Positions 8,901-17,291 of a stretch of DNA of 64,000 bases are shown one piece after another. The notes under the pieces were generated by a model. That model was given only the letters and a program-made list of their open reading frames with translations. It was not told where the DNA came from and ran no database searches. Both the position numbers and the translations under genes were made by a program. Each line of letters begins with the position of its first letter. The first letter of the stretch is position 1. The stretch comes from JACKCB01 sp964452775. GTDB taxonomy: Bacteria > Chloroflexota > Anaerolineae > Promineifilales > Promineifilaceae. The stretch lies in NCBI GenBank assembly GCA_964452775.1, contig CAYVQP010000002.1, forward strand, positions 115,916 through 179,915, written 5' to 3'.

Positions 8901-9503
8901 CTACTTTACGAAACCGATCTCTGCCGGGGGCCAGTAGGATGCCCAGGCTTTCCCCAATATCTGCTCCATGGGGACCGGGCCGAAGAAGCGCGAGTCGTTT
9001 GAGACGCTGCGATTGTCGCCCATCACAAAGATATTTCCTTCCGGCACGATAAACGGCCCATAGTTCTGCTGGCGCGTAATTGGCAGGTACGCTTCCGGTA
9101 AGAGCACGCCATTGATGAAGACGTGATTCTGCCGGATTTCCACCATCTCGCCGGGTAGCCCAATTACCCGCTTGATTAACGGCAACTCGAACTGCTCCAG
9201 CCGGACCACCACGATGTCTCCCCGTTCCGGCAGTTCGAAGCGATAGCTGAGCTTTTCGACAATCAACCGCTGGCCGGTGCTCAAGGTTGGTTCCATGCTG
9301 CCGCCGTGCACTACGGTCGCTTGAGCAATGAAGTAAATTACGAGAAAGGTGATGATGGCAGTCTGGACCCCCATTGCCAATATGCTGCGGATGAAGCGGC
9401 CCAGCCGCCCCAGCAGAGAGGGGTCCAACACGTCCTCATCTTCCGAATCCGGTATAGACTGCGTCAGGGCATCCGGGTCATAAGGTGAGTTGCTTCGCTG
9501 CAT
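8901..9503 (-). CDS. lepB: Signal peptidase I
   Basis: A 200-residue type I leader peptidase that removes signal peptides outside the cytoplasmic membrane. One membrane segment lies near residues 35-60. The catalytic Ser is in 'HGGSMEPTL', the general-base Lys in 'IKRVIGLPGE', and box E is 'VMGDNRSVSNDSRFFGPV'. ATG 9503 is preferred to the GTG one codon upstream. It is compact, like Gram-positive enzymes. It lies downstream of the FmdE-like gene with a 209-base gap in which I see no second gene. Confidence 0.96.
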   Translation of the reverse strand: MQRSNSPYDPDALTQSIPDSEDEDVLDPSLLGRLGRFIRSILAMGVQTAIITFLVIYFIAQATVVHGGSMEPTLSTGQRLIVEKLSYRFELPERGDIVVVRLEQFELPLIKRVIGLPGEMVEIRQNHVFINGVLLPEAYLPITRQQNYGPFIVPEGNIFVMGDNRSVSNDSRFFGPVPMEQILGKAWASYWPPAEIGFVK

Positions 9504-9712
9504 CACTATCGTCTACGCTGGTGGGCGCGGGCCATACTACTTGCCCAATGATCCCGATCGGAGCGCCTCCGAAGAGGTCGAGTTGAATTATAGGCAAAAT
9601 CAATTAGTGGTCTGCGCTCGCCCGCTGCAAGGGGCGGCCTATTCGCCTTACTCTCATCTTCAGGCAGGACTTCGGACTAGAGGAGCCGGCAATCAGGAAA
9701 TGCGAAGGATGC

Positions 9713-10321
9713 TCACTCCAGTTCGTAGTATCTGTCTCCGGCGCAGTGACGGCAGAGCAGAACACCTCCCTGAACAACTTCGCGTTCGTTGATGATCTCT
9801 TCGCCGCAGCGCGCGCAGCATACCCGGTGATCGGGTCTGCTCAATATCTGCGCCGGCGGCTGCACCAGCCGGACTGCGCACACCGTCGCCATCTGTTCGT
9901 TTGGAAGCTGCTGGTATGCCTGAAGATAGCCATGCCAATGGCTCTCGGCGTCACGGGCAAATGCGAGGGCAATTGCCCGCAGCTCATTGCCCGGGGCAAC
10001 TCGAACTGCGCGCGACGTTGAGAGGTCAATCATGGTGGCCGCCACTTTGCCGTAATCTACGATGCGCAGGGTGCGCCGTCCAACGGCGCAGTCAGTTGCC
10101 ACGGCGAAGCCGTCAGAGGAGCAGCCGTCCGTCTCCACGATGCATAAGAGGGTCTTTTCGCCATTTCGGAAGCGACGGGCCGGATCACATTGCAGGCCGA
10201 GCGCTTCTAATCCAATCAGGGCCAGGCGCACACCCAACACCTGCTTCGGGCAGAGGTGATGATGTCGCTGCGCAGAATCTGCCAGGAGTTCATTCAGGAG
10301 GGAGCGATCTGGTAGAGACAT
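9713..10321 (-). CDS. FmdE-family protein with C-terminal zinc ribbon
   Basis: A 202-residue protein resembling the FmdE family, first named from molybdenum formylmethanofuran dehydrogenase clusters of methanogens. The N-terminal core contains 'HLCPKQVLGVRLALIGLEAL', a Cys-rich 'VETDGCSSDGFAVATDCAVG' and 'VDYGKVAATMIDL', which fits the alpha/beta FmdE domain. The C-terminus holds a four-Cys zinc ribbon, 'CARCGEE' and 'CRHCAGD'. No formylmethanofuran dehydrogenase is nearby, so a metal- or cofactor-handling role outside methanogenesis is likely, but this is inferred. It starts 3 bases after the histidine kinase stop, so the two are probably co-transcribed. Confidence 0.75.
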   Translation of the reverse strand: MSLPDRSLLNELLADSAQRHHHLCPKQVLGVRLALIGLEALGLQCDPARRFRNGEKTLLCIVETDGCSSDGFAVATDCAVGRRTLRIVDYGKVAATMIDLSTSRAVRVAPGNELRAIALAFARDAESHWHGYLQAYQQLPNEQMATVCAVRLVQPPAQILSRPDHRVCCARCGEEIINEREVVQGGVLLCRHCAGDRYYELE

Positions 10322-10324
10322 TGC

Positions 10325-12757
10325 CTAAAACCGTGGAACGCCGGGAAGGGTGAACAAGAAGCGGCTGCCGCCATTTTCGGCGTCGGCGACCCAGATTCGC
10401 CCGCCGTGAGCTTCGACAGCCAGCTTGCAGAAGGTCAACCCCAGGCCCGTTCCTCTTACCTGGGCGCCGCCGACGTTTATCCGCACGAAGCGATCGAAGA
10501 TTTGCGTTCTGTACGCATCGGGAATGCCGGGACCGTTGTCTTCGACACTGCAGGTCACACCCGGGCTGTCGCCATTGGCGGGCTGGGGGCTGGGCGCCAA
10601 TTGAACCACGATCTGACCACCGGCCGGCGTGAACTTGAGCGCGTTATCGAGCAAGTTGACCAGCACCCGGCGCAGGATCTCCTCATCCCCCCATACCGCG
10701 GGCAAATCAGCCGGCGTTTCCGTGCGCAGCGCAATATTCTTTTGCCGGGCGAGGGGCTGCATATGTTCTACGACGCGCTCGAGCAACGGAGGTAATCGCA
10801 TCGCTTCCGCATCCACAACGAGCTGCCCGGCCTCAATTCGGGTGACATCCATCAGAGAATCAACCATGTCCAGCATGTCGCCAATGCCTCGCTGGGCGCT
10901 CTGGGTTAGCCGGCGAACCTCCGCATCGCTGTCGCCGGCTAACCTGGTCTCGATCAACTCGACGGTGCTGCTTAAAGTGGTGATCGGGTTTCGTAAATCA
11001 TGAACGATCATGCGGGTCGCATTCAACCTCCACTCGGAACGCTCTACTTCTTCAGTTACATCTCTCAGCACCATGAGCCAGCCTAACAGATGTGAATCGT
11101 CCGTCAACACGGGAGCCTCATTGCGCTCGATGAAGCGACGCGCCTCACTGTTGTCCCTGATGATTCGCGCCTCATAAATGTGGCTGCGCCCTTTGGGGAC
11201 TCTTCCCATGCTTAACTGTTGTAACAGTCCGCTTAATGCGGCCTCTTCATAGCCCAATGCGGTTGATACGTTAGCCGGGACCAGCGCTTTCTCCAGCAAG
11301 GCCTGACGCCGTTGGCCAACGAGATTGGCAGCCACGCGATTGACCAGCACAATGCGCCCTGCCGTATCGAACATTAGCACGCCCTCGTGTGTGGAATCAA
11401 GCAAGGCCTGAAGCTGCTGTACCCGCTCAGCTAACGCCTCGTCGGTCAGGTTGTACAGTCTGACCACTTCGCTATATAGCCGGGCGTTCTGAATCGCGGC
11501 GCTAACCTGTCCGGCAAAGGCAAGAAGCACCTCCTGGCTCCATTCGCTGAATGGGAAGCCGTCGTCAAAGCGTTGCAGCACCATGACCCCGGTTAGCTGG
11601 TCGGCGGTGATCAAAGGGACTCCGAGCCAGGCGGCGGGAAGGGGTTTGGGTGGCGAAATACCGTGCCGGCCGGCAAATTGCATGTTTTCCTGGCTAATGT
11701 TCAGCACCCGCCTGTTCTCGATGACCCATTCGACAAAACCGTCCAGCTGAAACCCGCGTCCGGCGAGGTCCTGGGTAACCTCATTCGTATGCTGCACAAG
11801 AATGGGCACAGACCATGCTTCGCTTTCATCTCGCAATGCGATGTAGAAGGAATCAGTAGGCAGCAGGCCGTTGACTTGTTCGTAAGTGAGCGACAGGAGT
11901 TGCTGTAGATTGAGCGTTTCGCGAAGCAGCAGATTGACATTGTTTAACGTTGCCACCTGCGCCAGCTGTCGCTGAAGCGTGAATTGCCGCTGCCACGAAA
12001 TCCAGGCAATTACGGCGAATGCCCCCACGCCAACGCAGAATATGACGAAGCCGGGCAGCCCGACAACGGCAAACGTGATCGCTCCGAACAGGGCAAAAGG
12101 CTGGGCTAGTAATGCTACCAGCGGCAGGTAAACCAGGTTCCATGACGCCGTCGCTCCTTGCCGGCGGAGTCGCTGCCCCCAATACAAGAGAGCAAGGATG
12201 GAATAAGCGCCCGCGTAAGCCAACGAAAGAATCAGTAAGGGTAACAGGGACTGATTGAGTGTGTCCAGAGTCGCGGCGTCAGCCGCCAGCGGCGATATCC
12301 CTCCGGCCATCACGTATGCATAGTGCGCGAAAACCAGCGAAGCCAGGTGAATGAGTGCACGCGCCAGGCGCTCTTGCCAGGAGACGGTTAACAGCGGCGT
12401 ATTCTGCCACAGGGGTTGCCAGAGCGGGCGAGCAATCTCAGCCAGGGCGAAGCTGGCGGCCATCAGAATCAGCGCACCCGGCCAGCCCAGAATGAGCACG
12501 CTGCTGACCGAGATGATCGGCAGGGTGGGCGAGACGATCGCGCCGTCGGCAGGAACACTGAAATTGACGCTGATTACATAGAGGGTTGCCAGGAGAACCA
12601 GTTGCGGCGCGGCGCTGCTTTGTGTCGCCAACCAGAGCGTGAACAACAGGCCCAGGAAGAGCAAGAGCCACTCTATGCGCCTGACCAATTTTGAGCGGTC
12701 GCGCCGCCATGCTGCCGACCGGTGACGCCAACTCATTGATGCTTGCTGATTAGCCAT
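10325..12757 (-). CDS. Membrane sensor histidine kinase (GAF-PAS-HisKA-HATPase)
   Basis: An 810-residue hybrid-free sensor kinase. The N-terminal ~250 residues contain about eight hydrophobic segments (a MASE-like membrane sensor). A GAF domain (about 265-430), a PAS domain ('LLDSTHEGVLMFDTAGRIVLVNR', about 450-560), a HisKA dimerisation helix with phospho-acceptor His586 in 'VHDLRNP', and an HATPase_c domain follow. The ATPase carries the N box 'LLDNALKFTPAGG', G1 'DNGPGIPD' and G2 'GTGLGLTFCKLAVEAHGG'. No receiver domain and no adjacent response regulator is present, so its partner is elsewhere. The small FmdE-like gene lies 3 bases downstream. The signal sensed is unknown. Confidence 0.92.
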   Translation of the reverse strand: MANQQASMSWRHRSAAWRRDRSKLVRRIEWLLLFLGLLFTLWLATQSSAAPQLVLLATLYVISVNFSVPADGAIVSPTLPIISVSSVLILGWPGALILMAASFALAEIARPLWQPLWQNTPLLTVSWQERLARALIHLASLVFAHYAYVMAGGISPLAADAATLDTLNQSLLPLLILSLAYAGAYSILALLYWGQRLRRQGATASWNLVYLPLVALLAQPFALFGAITFAVVGLPGFVIFCVGVGAFAVIAWISWQRQFTLQRQLAQVATLNNVNLLLRETLNLQQLLSLTYEQVNGLLPTDSFYIALRDESEAWSVPILVQHTNEVTQDLAGRGFQLDGFVEWVIENRRVLNISQENMQFAGRHGISPPKPLPAAWLGVPLITADQLTGVMVLQRFDDGFPFSEWSQEVLLAFAGQVSAAIQNARLYSEVVRLYNLTDEALAERVQQLQALLDSTHEGVLMFDTAGRIVLVNRVAANLVGQRRQALLEKALVPANVSTALGYEEAALSGLLQQLSMGRVPKGRSHIYEARIIRDNSEARRFIERNEAPVLTDDSHLLGWLMVLRDVTEEVERSEWRLNATRMIVHDLRNPITTLSSTVELIETRLAGDSDAEVRRLTQSAQRGIGDMLDMVDSLMDVTRIEAGQLVVDAEAMRLPPLLERVVEHMQPLARQKNIALRTETPADLPAVWGDEEILRRVLVNLLDNALKFTPAGGQIVVQLAPSPQPANGDSPGVTCSVEDNGPGIPDAYRTQIFDRFVRINVGGAQVRGTGLGLTFCKLAVEAHGGRIWVADAENGGSRFLFTLPGVPRF

Positions 12758-12933
12758 GATGCTATGTAGTTTATTGGCAGGCGTGGTTTGTGCAACCGCA
12801 TAAGTTCTGGCGGCGCGCCGGCATCGCGGATATACTCGCCGGCGGTTACGGCGCTGCCCGGCAACGGAGAATCCCGGCGCAAGGCAGCCGGCCGGAGCCG
12901 GTCATCCGATCAAAGCGAAACGAGAGTAGCCAG

Positions 12934-13719
12934 ATGTTTCTCAGGTTGCTGCAATGGGTGTGTAACCTGCTGATCATTGCTGTCGGCAGCAAGAAGATTA
13001 CGGGCCGGGAGAATCTACCCGGCAGCGGGCCATACATAGTGGTCACCAATCATATGAGCGCCAGCGATCTACCCATGCTCTGCGTGGCGATCCCGCCCGA
13101 GCAGTTGCCGCGATTGCGTTTCTTTGCGGGTGAGAAATGGGAGCACACGTTCCTGATTGGCCCCGTGATGAAGATGGCCGGCGCAATCTACATCAATCGC
13201 GGCCAGGTGGATCGCCGGGCGTTACGCAAAGCCTTGGATGCCATTGAGGAGGGGGCCATATTCGGGTTGGCTCCGGAAGGGACGCGCAGCCGGGTCGGCA
13301 AGATGATCGAGGCTCGCGAAGGGGCCGCTTATCTGGCCAGCCGGGCGGGCGTCCCCATTGTTCCCGTTGGCCTGGTCAACACAGATACGTGGTCGGCGAA
13401 CTTCAAGAGTTTGCGCCGCACGCACTTTGAGTTACACATCGGCAAGGCGTTCCTTCTGCCGGATGTGGGCGGGCGACCAAAAGGAAAGGATCTGGAAGCG
13501 TATACGCAGCTGATCATGGTCGAAATTGCGGCGCTCATTCCGGCGCGCTACCATGGCTTTTATCAGGACAGCCCGGCTCTGGCGGCGCGGCTGCGCGGCG
13601 AGGACCCCTGGTCCTATTGTCAGCAGATCGTTTCATTGAGCGGGCCGGACGGAAGAGAGGTCGAAGCCAATACTGCCGGAGGATCCACATACGCCGGTGA
13701 CAGCGCGAATGCCGGTTGA
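12934..13719 (+). CDS. 1-acyl-sn-glycerol-3-phosphate acyltransferase family protein
   Basis: A 261-residue PlsC-type acyltransferase that acylates lysophosphatidate in phospholipid synthesis at the inner membrane face. The HX4D motif is 'NHMSASD', the substrate-binding 'PEGTRSR' motif is present, and 'INRGQVDRRALRKAL' fits the block between them. I chose ATG 12934 because the hydrophobic N-terminal helix starts there; the longer frame from 12790 overlaps what should be promoter DNA (TATACT at 12831). Its stop overlaps the -35 box of the tRNA promoter. The C-terminal ~45 residues are not conserved in the family as far as I can tell. Confidence 0.88.
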   Translation: MFLRLLQWVCNLLIIAVGSKKITGRENLPGSGPYIVVTNHMSASDLPMLCVAIPPEQLPRLRFFAGEKWEHTFLIGPVMKMAGAIYINRGQVDRRALRKALDAIEEGAIFGLAPEGTRSRVGKMIEAREGAAYLASRAGVPIVPVGLVNTDTWSANFKSLRRTHFELHIGKAFLLPDVGGRPKGKDLEAYTQLIMVEIAALIPARYHGFYQDSPALAARLRGEDPWSYCQQIVSLSGPDGREVEANTAGGSTYAGDSANAG

Positions 13720-13744
13720 CTTGCTGGAGGGCGGGGGCTATACT
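13716..13744 (+). promoter_or_regulatory. Promoter of tRNA cluster
   Basis: TTGACT (13716-13721), a 17-base spacer and TATACT (13739-13744) form a strong sigma-70-type promoter. The predicted start near 13751 is a few bases before the tRNA-Pro 5' end. Confidence 0.75.
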
Positions 13745-13757
13745 AAGCGTTGCCTCG

Positions 13758-13831
13758 CGGGGCGTGGCTCAGTTTGGTAGAGCACTCGGTTTGGGTCCGA
13801 GAAGTCGTCGGTTCAAATCCGGCCGCCCCGA
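13758..13831 (+). tRNA. tRNA-Pro (TGG)
   Basis: A full cloverleaf can be drawn: acceptor CGGGGCG/CGCCCCG, anticodon stem CTCGG/CCGAG with loop TTTGGGT (anticodon TGG), T loop TTCAAAT, discriminator A. CCA is not encoded. Confidence 0.97.
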
Positions 13832-13860
13832 CAGACCACAGTTCTTTGGCAGCTGTACTT

Positions 13861-13931
13861 GCGGCAGTGGTGTAGTGGTAACACAACAGCCTTCCAAGCT
13901 GTTCTCACGGGTTCGAGTCCCGTCTGCCGCT
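13861..13931 (+). tRNA. tRNA-Gly (TCC)
   Basis: Acceptor GCGGCAG/CTGCCGC, anticodon loop CTTCCAA (anticodon TCC), T loop TTCGAGT, discriminator T. The 71-base length with a short D arm is typical of tRNA-Gly. Confidence 0.97.
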
Positions 13932-13970
13932 CTTTGGCCGGCATGGTGCTCCGGCGCCGGCCGCCCTGAT

Positions 13971-14042
13971 GGGCCTGTAGCTCAACGGCAGAGCAGTCGG
14001 CTCATAACCGATCGGTTCTAGGTTCGAGTCCTAGCAGGCCCA
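13971..14042 (+). tRNA. tRNA-Met (CAT), elongator type
   Basis: Acceptor GGGCCTG/CAGGCCC, anticodon loop CTCATAA (anticodon CAT), T loop TTCGAGT, discriminator A. The paired first base argues against initiator tRNA; lysidine-modified tRNA-Ile2 is less likely given the match to usual elongator Met sequences. Confidence 0.93.
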
Positions 14043-14050
14043 TAGAGAGA

Positions 14051-14073
14051 AACGGCCATAGCGGCCGTTTTTT
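14051..14073 (+). terminator. Intrinsic terminator of tRNA cluster
   Basis: AACGGCC-ATAGC-GGCCGTT followed by TTTT and CTTT: a 7-bp GC-rich stem with a 5-base loop and a U tract, directly after tRNA-Met. Confidence 0.88.
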
Positions 14074-14088
14074 CTTTGGACCCGATTG

Positions 14089-16881
14089 TCACTCGCCGGC
14101 GGTTGTGGTTCCCAGCGGTATTCCCAGGTAATTGGCGCTAATCTCAGCATCGAGGATCGGCAACAGGCGCGCTGTAAACGCATCATACAGCACGACAATA
14201 CCGCCCAGTTGCTGGCCACTTTCGGCCTCCTCCGAGACTTGCAAGGGGTGTGGATCACGAACGCGTGTTTCCGCAATCCATTTGAGCGTGGGAATAGCGC
14301 CCAGGGCCGGGATGCTGTCCTGCAGATCCCACCAGGCCCAATGAACGCCGTCCGGCTCATAACCTACCAGGCGAACAGATACCACCAGATCGCGAAGCAC
14401 CGGGGCCGAGGCGGCAAAGAATGCCGGCAACGTGATCGTGGAGCCGGCTGCCGGATCACGCCCGTCCAGCGGCGGCTCTGCGATGTAGAAGATGCCTTGC
14501 CCGAGCGGAACATAATATTGTCCGCCGTCCGCTCGCTTGCTGGTATCACGGCGCACCAGACCCCAGGGACCATACCACTCCGGCATCGGCGCGCTGCTCC
14601 CCTCAACCTGCACGCGCTCGGTCACGTAGCCGGCTGCCGTCTGCCAGTGGCGGTAGAGCAGGGCCCTGCCGGGTAGCGTGTTGTCCCAGTCATAGCCGAC
14701 AAGCAATTGGTACGGAGCGTTGCCAACCAATGGACGATGGCTGCGTTGCTGCGTAAACGGCGGAATGGTCATAGCGGCGGCTGTCACGCCGGCAAGTTGC
14801 GTGCGACCCTCACCCGCGATGTTCAGCAGCGGCTCGCCGTCAAGCGCATAGTACGCCCCGATATAGAGCGAATAGTTACCCGGCGGCGTCTCCAGGCGTG
14901 GGGTAAGGCGAAGCTGGGTGAGCGCCAGGCCGGCTTCCGGAGCCTGGGCCGGCACATCTGTCTGGGCGTAGGTCTGGCCGTCGGCGCCGGCCAGGTGCGC
15001 GAAGAGAGTTATGGCCGGCGCGATGTTTTCACCCGGCGTTGTGAGTTGCCATGCCAATGTGAGGGTAGTTTCCAGCCCCGGCGTAACCTGGCTGGTATCA
15101 AGTTGATAGCCCACAATCTGAAGGGCGTCGCCCAGGAGGATATCCAGCGGCAGGAAATCCGGCGGCAGTTCGCTGCGCGGCGCTTGCCGGAACCAGTTTG
15201 CCTCGCCCAGCGGCTCCGGCACAGGCAGCGTCGTGTACGCAACCGGATCATAATGGGTGGCAATCACATTCTTACCGTTCGCCAACCCATCTCCGATGCG
15301 CCGCGCCCAGGTATCAGCGTAAGGCTCCCCTTCGGGAAAGACGTACTGCACCTGCAAGTCGGCTCTTGCCTGCTCGACCCGCTGCAAATACCACATCGGG
15401 GCAACCCAATGCCAGTCTGAAAGCAGCAGACTGCCTTCCGGAGCGGGACCGAAAAGTGAGTTCGCATAGTCACGGGCGGTGTAATCGCCGTGTAATTGCC
15501 GGAAACTGGGCCAGCGCGCGACCCCTTGCAATGTAGCTACCAGGAGAAGCAGTACGACCAGAAATCGGCCGGCCACCGCAAAGCGAGGCCATGTGGCCAG
15601 TAACTCGCTTGCTGCAAAGCCCAGACAGATTGCAATGGGCAGGTAGGCGGGTAGCATGTATTCCACGGTCTGCGGGGCACGGTAGATGGCGGTCATGAGC
15701 GTGTGCAGAGCAAAGAACCCACCGAGCAGCAGGGCCAGCTGCCACCGCCGCCGGCAGAGGAGCAGCCAGCCGGCCAGCGCGCCAAGCAGCAGCCAGGGTG
15801 AGAACTGCATCGCGAGCACATTCAGCATGATCAACAGCCGTTGCCAGAGGTCCGCCGGACTGGTGAAGTAGAGGAAATCCCCGCGGAAACCCAGGGCCAG
15901 GACGTGCTCCACAAAGCCAGGCAGGGTCGCCAGTTCCGGCGCGGCCCCAACCGCTCCGGAGCCGGCGCGCCAGGGAATGTAGAGCAGCGGCAGCAGCCCC
16001 AACATCCCAATCAATAGTACGGGCGCCCACCGGCGAGGCGCGCGAACGAAAGCCGGATCGGCCAGCAGCACATACAACAGGCAGATCGCGGCCAGGAATA
16101 TGAGCGAGGCATGGTGTGTTATGCCGAATCCCAGGGCGAGGGCCAGCAGGTAGTAGGGCCATTGCGGGCCGGTTTCCGGCGTCTGGCCGTCAACTGCTGC
16201 GGCCCTCGTGCGCGCCCGCTGGTCAATAACGGCCAGCGCGAAAAGGGCCAGGGCCGTAAACAGGGCGGTCATGCTGCGAATGTTAGCCGTAGTCGCCTGT
16301 GACCAGAAGGTGGTAGCCGTGCCCAGCGCCAACACAGCCAGCAGCGCAGCCAGGCGACTCCTCGTCAGACGATGCGCGGCGGCAAAGACCAGCAGCAGGG
16401 TCAGCGCGCTGGTCAGCGTGGAGAAGAGATTGACTCGATAAGCCGGCGTGGAACCCAGCGGCAATAGCGTTGCCAGATGCGCCAGCAGGGTGTANNNNNN
16501 NNNNNNNNNNNNNNNNNNNNNNNNNNNNNNNNNNNNNNNNNNNNNNNNNNNNNNNNNNNNNNNNNNNNNNNNNNNNNNNNNNNNNNNNNNNNNNGCCACG
16601 AAAGGGTCCGCTTCCGGATAGATGAGATAAGCTATCAACGGCGCGCTAAAAAGGAGCGCAAGTTGCCACCCCGGCTGCCGGAAGCGAGGGCGGCCATCGT
16701 CCGAAGTCAACCTGTACGCCAGAGATACGCCGGCCGCTGACACGAACAGGCAGAGCAGGGTGATCAGCAATACCCCCCAGAGAGCCGGTCGCAACGCCTC
16801 GCTCAGGACACGGCCCGCATATAACCCGGCTACCAACACCGGCAGCCAGTGCAAGCCGGTGCGCGTTACTCGATTGCGCAT
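14089..16881 (-). CDS. DUF2723/GT39-like multi-pass membrane glycosyltransferase (interrupted by gap)
   Basis: A roughly 930-residue integral membrane protein resembling DUF2723 and other GT-C glycosyltransferases that use polyprenyl-phosphate sugars. After the gap the sequence resumes with 'YTLLAHLATLLPLGSTPAYRVNLFS', matching the second DUF2723 protein at 31112-32506; the acidic catalytic-loop motif and 'GVAHPPG' would lie inside the N run. About twelve hydrophobic segments fill residues 1-450; the C-terminal half is a soluble, probably extracellular beta-rich region. The N run happens to keep the frame. A TATAAT box ends 8 bases before the ATG and there is no Shine-Dalgarno, so the mRNA is probably leaderless. 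Confidence 0.82.
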   Translation of the reverse strand: MRNRVTRTGLHWLPVLVAGLYAGRVLSEALRPALWGVLLITLLCLFVSAAGVSLAYRLTSDDGRPRFRQPGWQLALLFSAPLIAYLIYPEADPFVXXXXXXXXXXXXXXXXXXXXXXXXXXXXXXXXXXYTLLAHLATLLPLGSTPAYRVNLFSTLTSALTLLLVFAAAHRLTRSRLAALLAVLALGTATTFWSQATTANIRSMTALFTALALFALAVIDQRARTRAAAVDGQTPETGPQWPYYLLALALGFGITHHASLIFLAAICLLYVLLADPAFVRAPRRWAPVLLIGMLGLLPLLYIPWRAGSGAVGAAPELATLPGFVEHVLALGFRGDFLYFTSPADLWQRLLIMLNVLAMQFSPWLLLGALAGWLLLCRRRWQLALLLGGFFALHTLMTAIYRAPQTVEYMLPAYLPIAICLGFAASELLATWPRFAVAGRFLVVLLLLVATLQGVARWPSFRQLHGDYTARDYANSLFGPAPEGSLLLSDWHWVAPMWYLQRVEQARADLQVQYVFPEGEPYADTWARRIGDGLANGKNVIATHYDPVAYTTLPVPEPLGEANWFRQAPRSELPPDFLPLDILLGDALQIVGYQLDTSQVTPGLETTLTLAWQLTTPGENIAPAITLFAHLAGADGQTYAQTDVPAQAPEAGLALTQLRLTPRLETPPGNYSLYIGAYYALDGEPLLNIAGEGRTQLAGVTAAAMTIPPFTQQRSHRPLVGNAPYQLLVGYDWDNTLPGRALLYRHWQTAAGYVTERVQVEGSSAPMPEWYGPWGLVRRDTSKRADGGQYYVPLGQGIFYIAEPPLDGRDPAAGSTITLPAFFAASAPVLRDLVVSVRLVGYEPDGVHWAWWDLQDSIPALGAIPTLKWIAETRVRDPHPLQVSEEAESGQQLGGIVVLYDAFTARLLPILDAEISANYLGIPLGTTTAGE
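16495..16594. other. 100-N assembly gap
   Basis: Exactly 100 unknown bases, the usual placeholder for a scaffold gap. It lies inside the DUF2723-like gene and hides its likely catalytic loop. The true length is unknown. Confidence 0.99.
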
Positions 16882-16889
16882 AGGAGGCG

Positions 16890-16917
16890 ATTATACTGGC
16901 GGAAACAGGCGTCACAA
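16890..16917 (-). promoter_or_regulatory. Promoter of the 14089-16881 gene
   Basis: On the minus strand TTGTGA (16917-16912), a 16-base spacer and TATAAT (16895-16890). The start should fall within about 2 bases of the ATG at 16881, implying a leaderless transcript. Confidence 0.65.
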
Positions 16918-16921
16918 TTTA

Positions 16922-16950
16922 TTTACAAAACTTTCATCTTTGTGTAGAAT
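16922..16950 (+). promoter_or_regulatory. Plus-strand promoter back-to-back with the above
   Basis: TTTACA (16922-16927), a 17-base spacer and TAGAAT (16945-16950). It starts 5 bases from the divergent -35 box. The transcript would run straight into the hairpin terminator at 16997-17035. Confidence 0.6.
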
Positions 16951-16956
16951 CACCAT

Positions 16957-17035
16957 CGAACTGGGATGTTGTGGCAGGCGCCAGTCGCGAACCGGGTAGC
17001 CGAGGTGTGCTAAAACCTCGGCTATCGTTCTTTTT
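16957..17035 (+). ncRNA. Candidate small RNA or attenuated leader
   Basis: A stretch of about 79 bases lies between a good promoter (16922-16950) and a good intrinsic terminator (16997-17035) and has no reading frame of note. It may be a free-standing small RNA. The alternative is an attenuated leader for the kinase gene at 17292. I recognise no known RNA family in it. Confidence 0.4.
16997..17035 (+). terminator. Intrinsic terminator upstream of kinase gene
   Basis: TAGCCGAGG / CCTCGGCTA (9 bp) with a 10-base loop, followed by TCGTTCTTTTT. Confidence 0.75.
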
Positions 17036-17055
17036 CGGGCGAGCCATCTGTTGCG

Positions 17056-17092
17056 GCGCGACCACTTTGGTCGCGCTTTCTTCTGTTTTTTT
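17056..17092 (+). terminator. Second intrinsic terminator in tandem
   Basis: GCGCGACCA-CTT-TGGTCGCGC, a 9-bp stem with a 3-base loop, followed by TTTCTTCTGTTTTTTT. No plus-strand gene lies between the two terminators and the upstream promoter. Confidence 0.8.
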
Positions 17093-17107
17093 GCCCCTCC
17101 ACTCCAG

Positions 17108-17136
17108 TTTACGTAAACTTGGATCATGGGTACAAT
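17108..17136 (+). promoter_or_regulatory. Promoter and dyad upstream of Ser/Thr kinase
   Basis: TTTACG (17108-17113), a 17-base spacer and TACAAT (17131-17136). The perfect palindrome AGTTTACGTAAACT (17107-17120) covers the -35 box and is a candidate operator. The leader to the ATG at 17292 would be about 150 bases. Confidence 0.55.
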
Positions 17137-17291
17137 CAAACTCGTTCGTACCGTAGTCAGCGGTTCGCTAAAGGGCGCGCCGGAGTGTTGTGATGCCTCG
17201 GGCCGGGGATGATACAAGTGGCGACGGCCCGACAGCGGGGCCAATCTCCGGCGCAGGCGGAGTACCGACAAGTAGTTGAGTGGGTGCAGTC

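Noticed and set aside
13751..14042. CRISPR or integration (att) site at the tRNA cluster
   Set aside because: No direct repeats of the tRNA ends, no integrase gene and no spacer-like pattern nearby; no CRISPR array anywhere in the window.
16912..17271. A 119-codon minus-strand frame in the gap before the kinase
   Set aside because: It runs through two perfect terminator hairpins and three promoter-like elements and shows no coding character.
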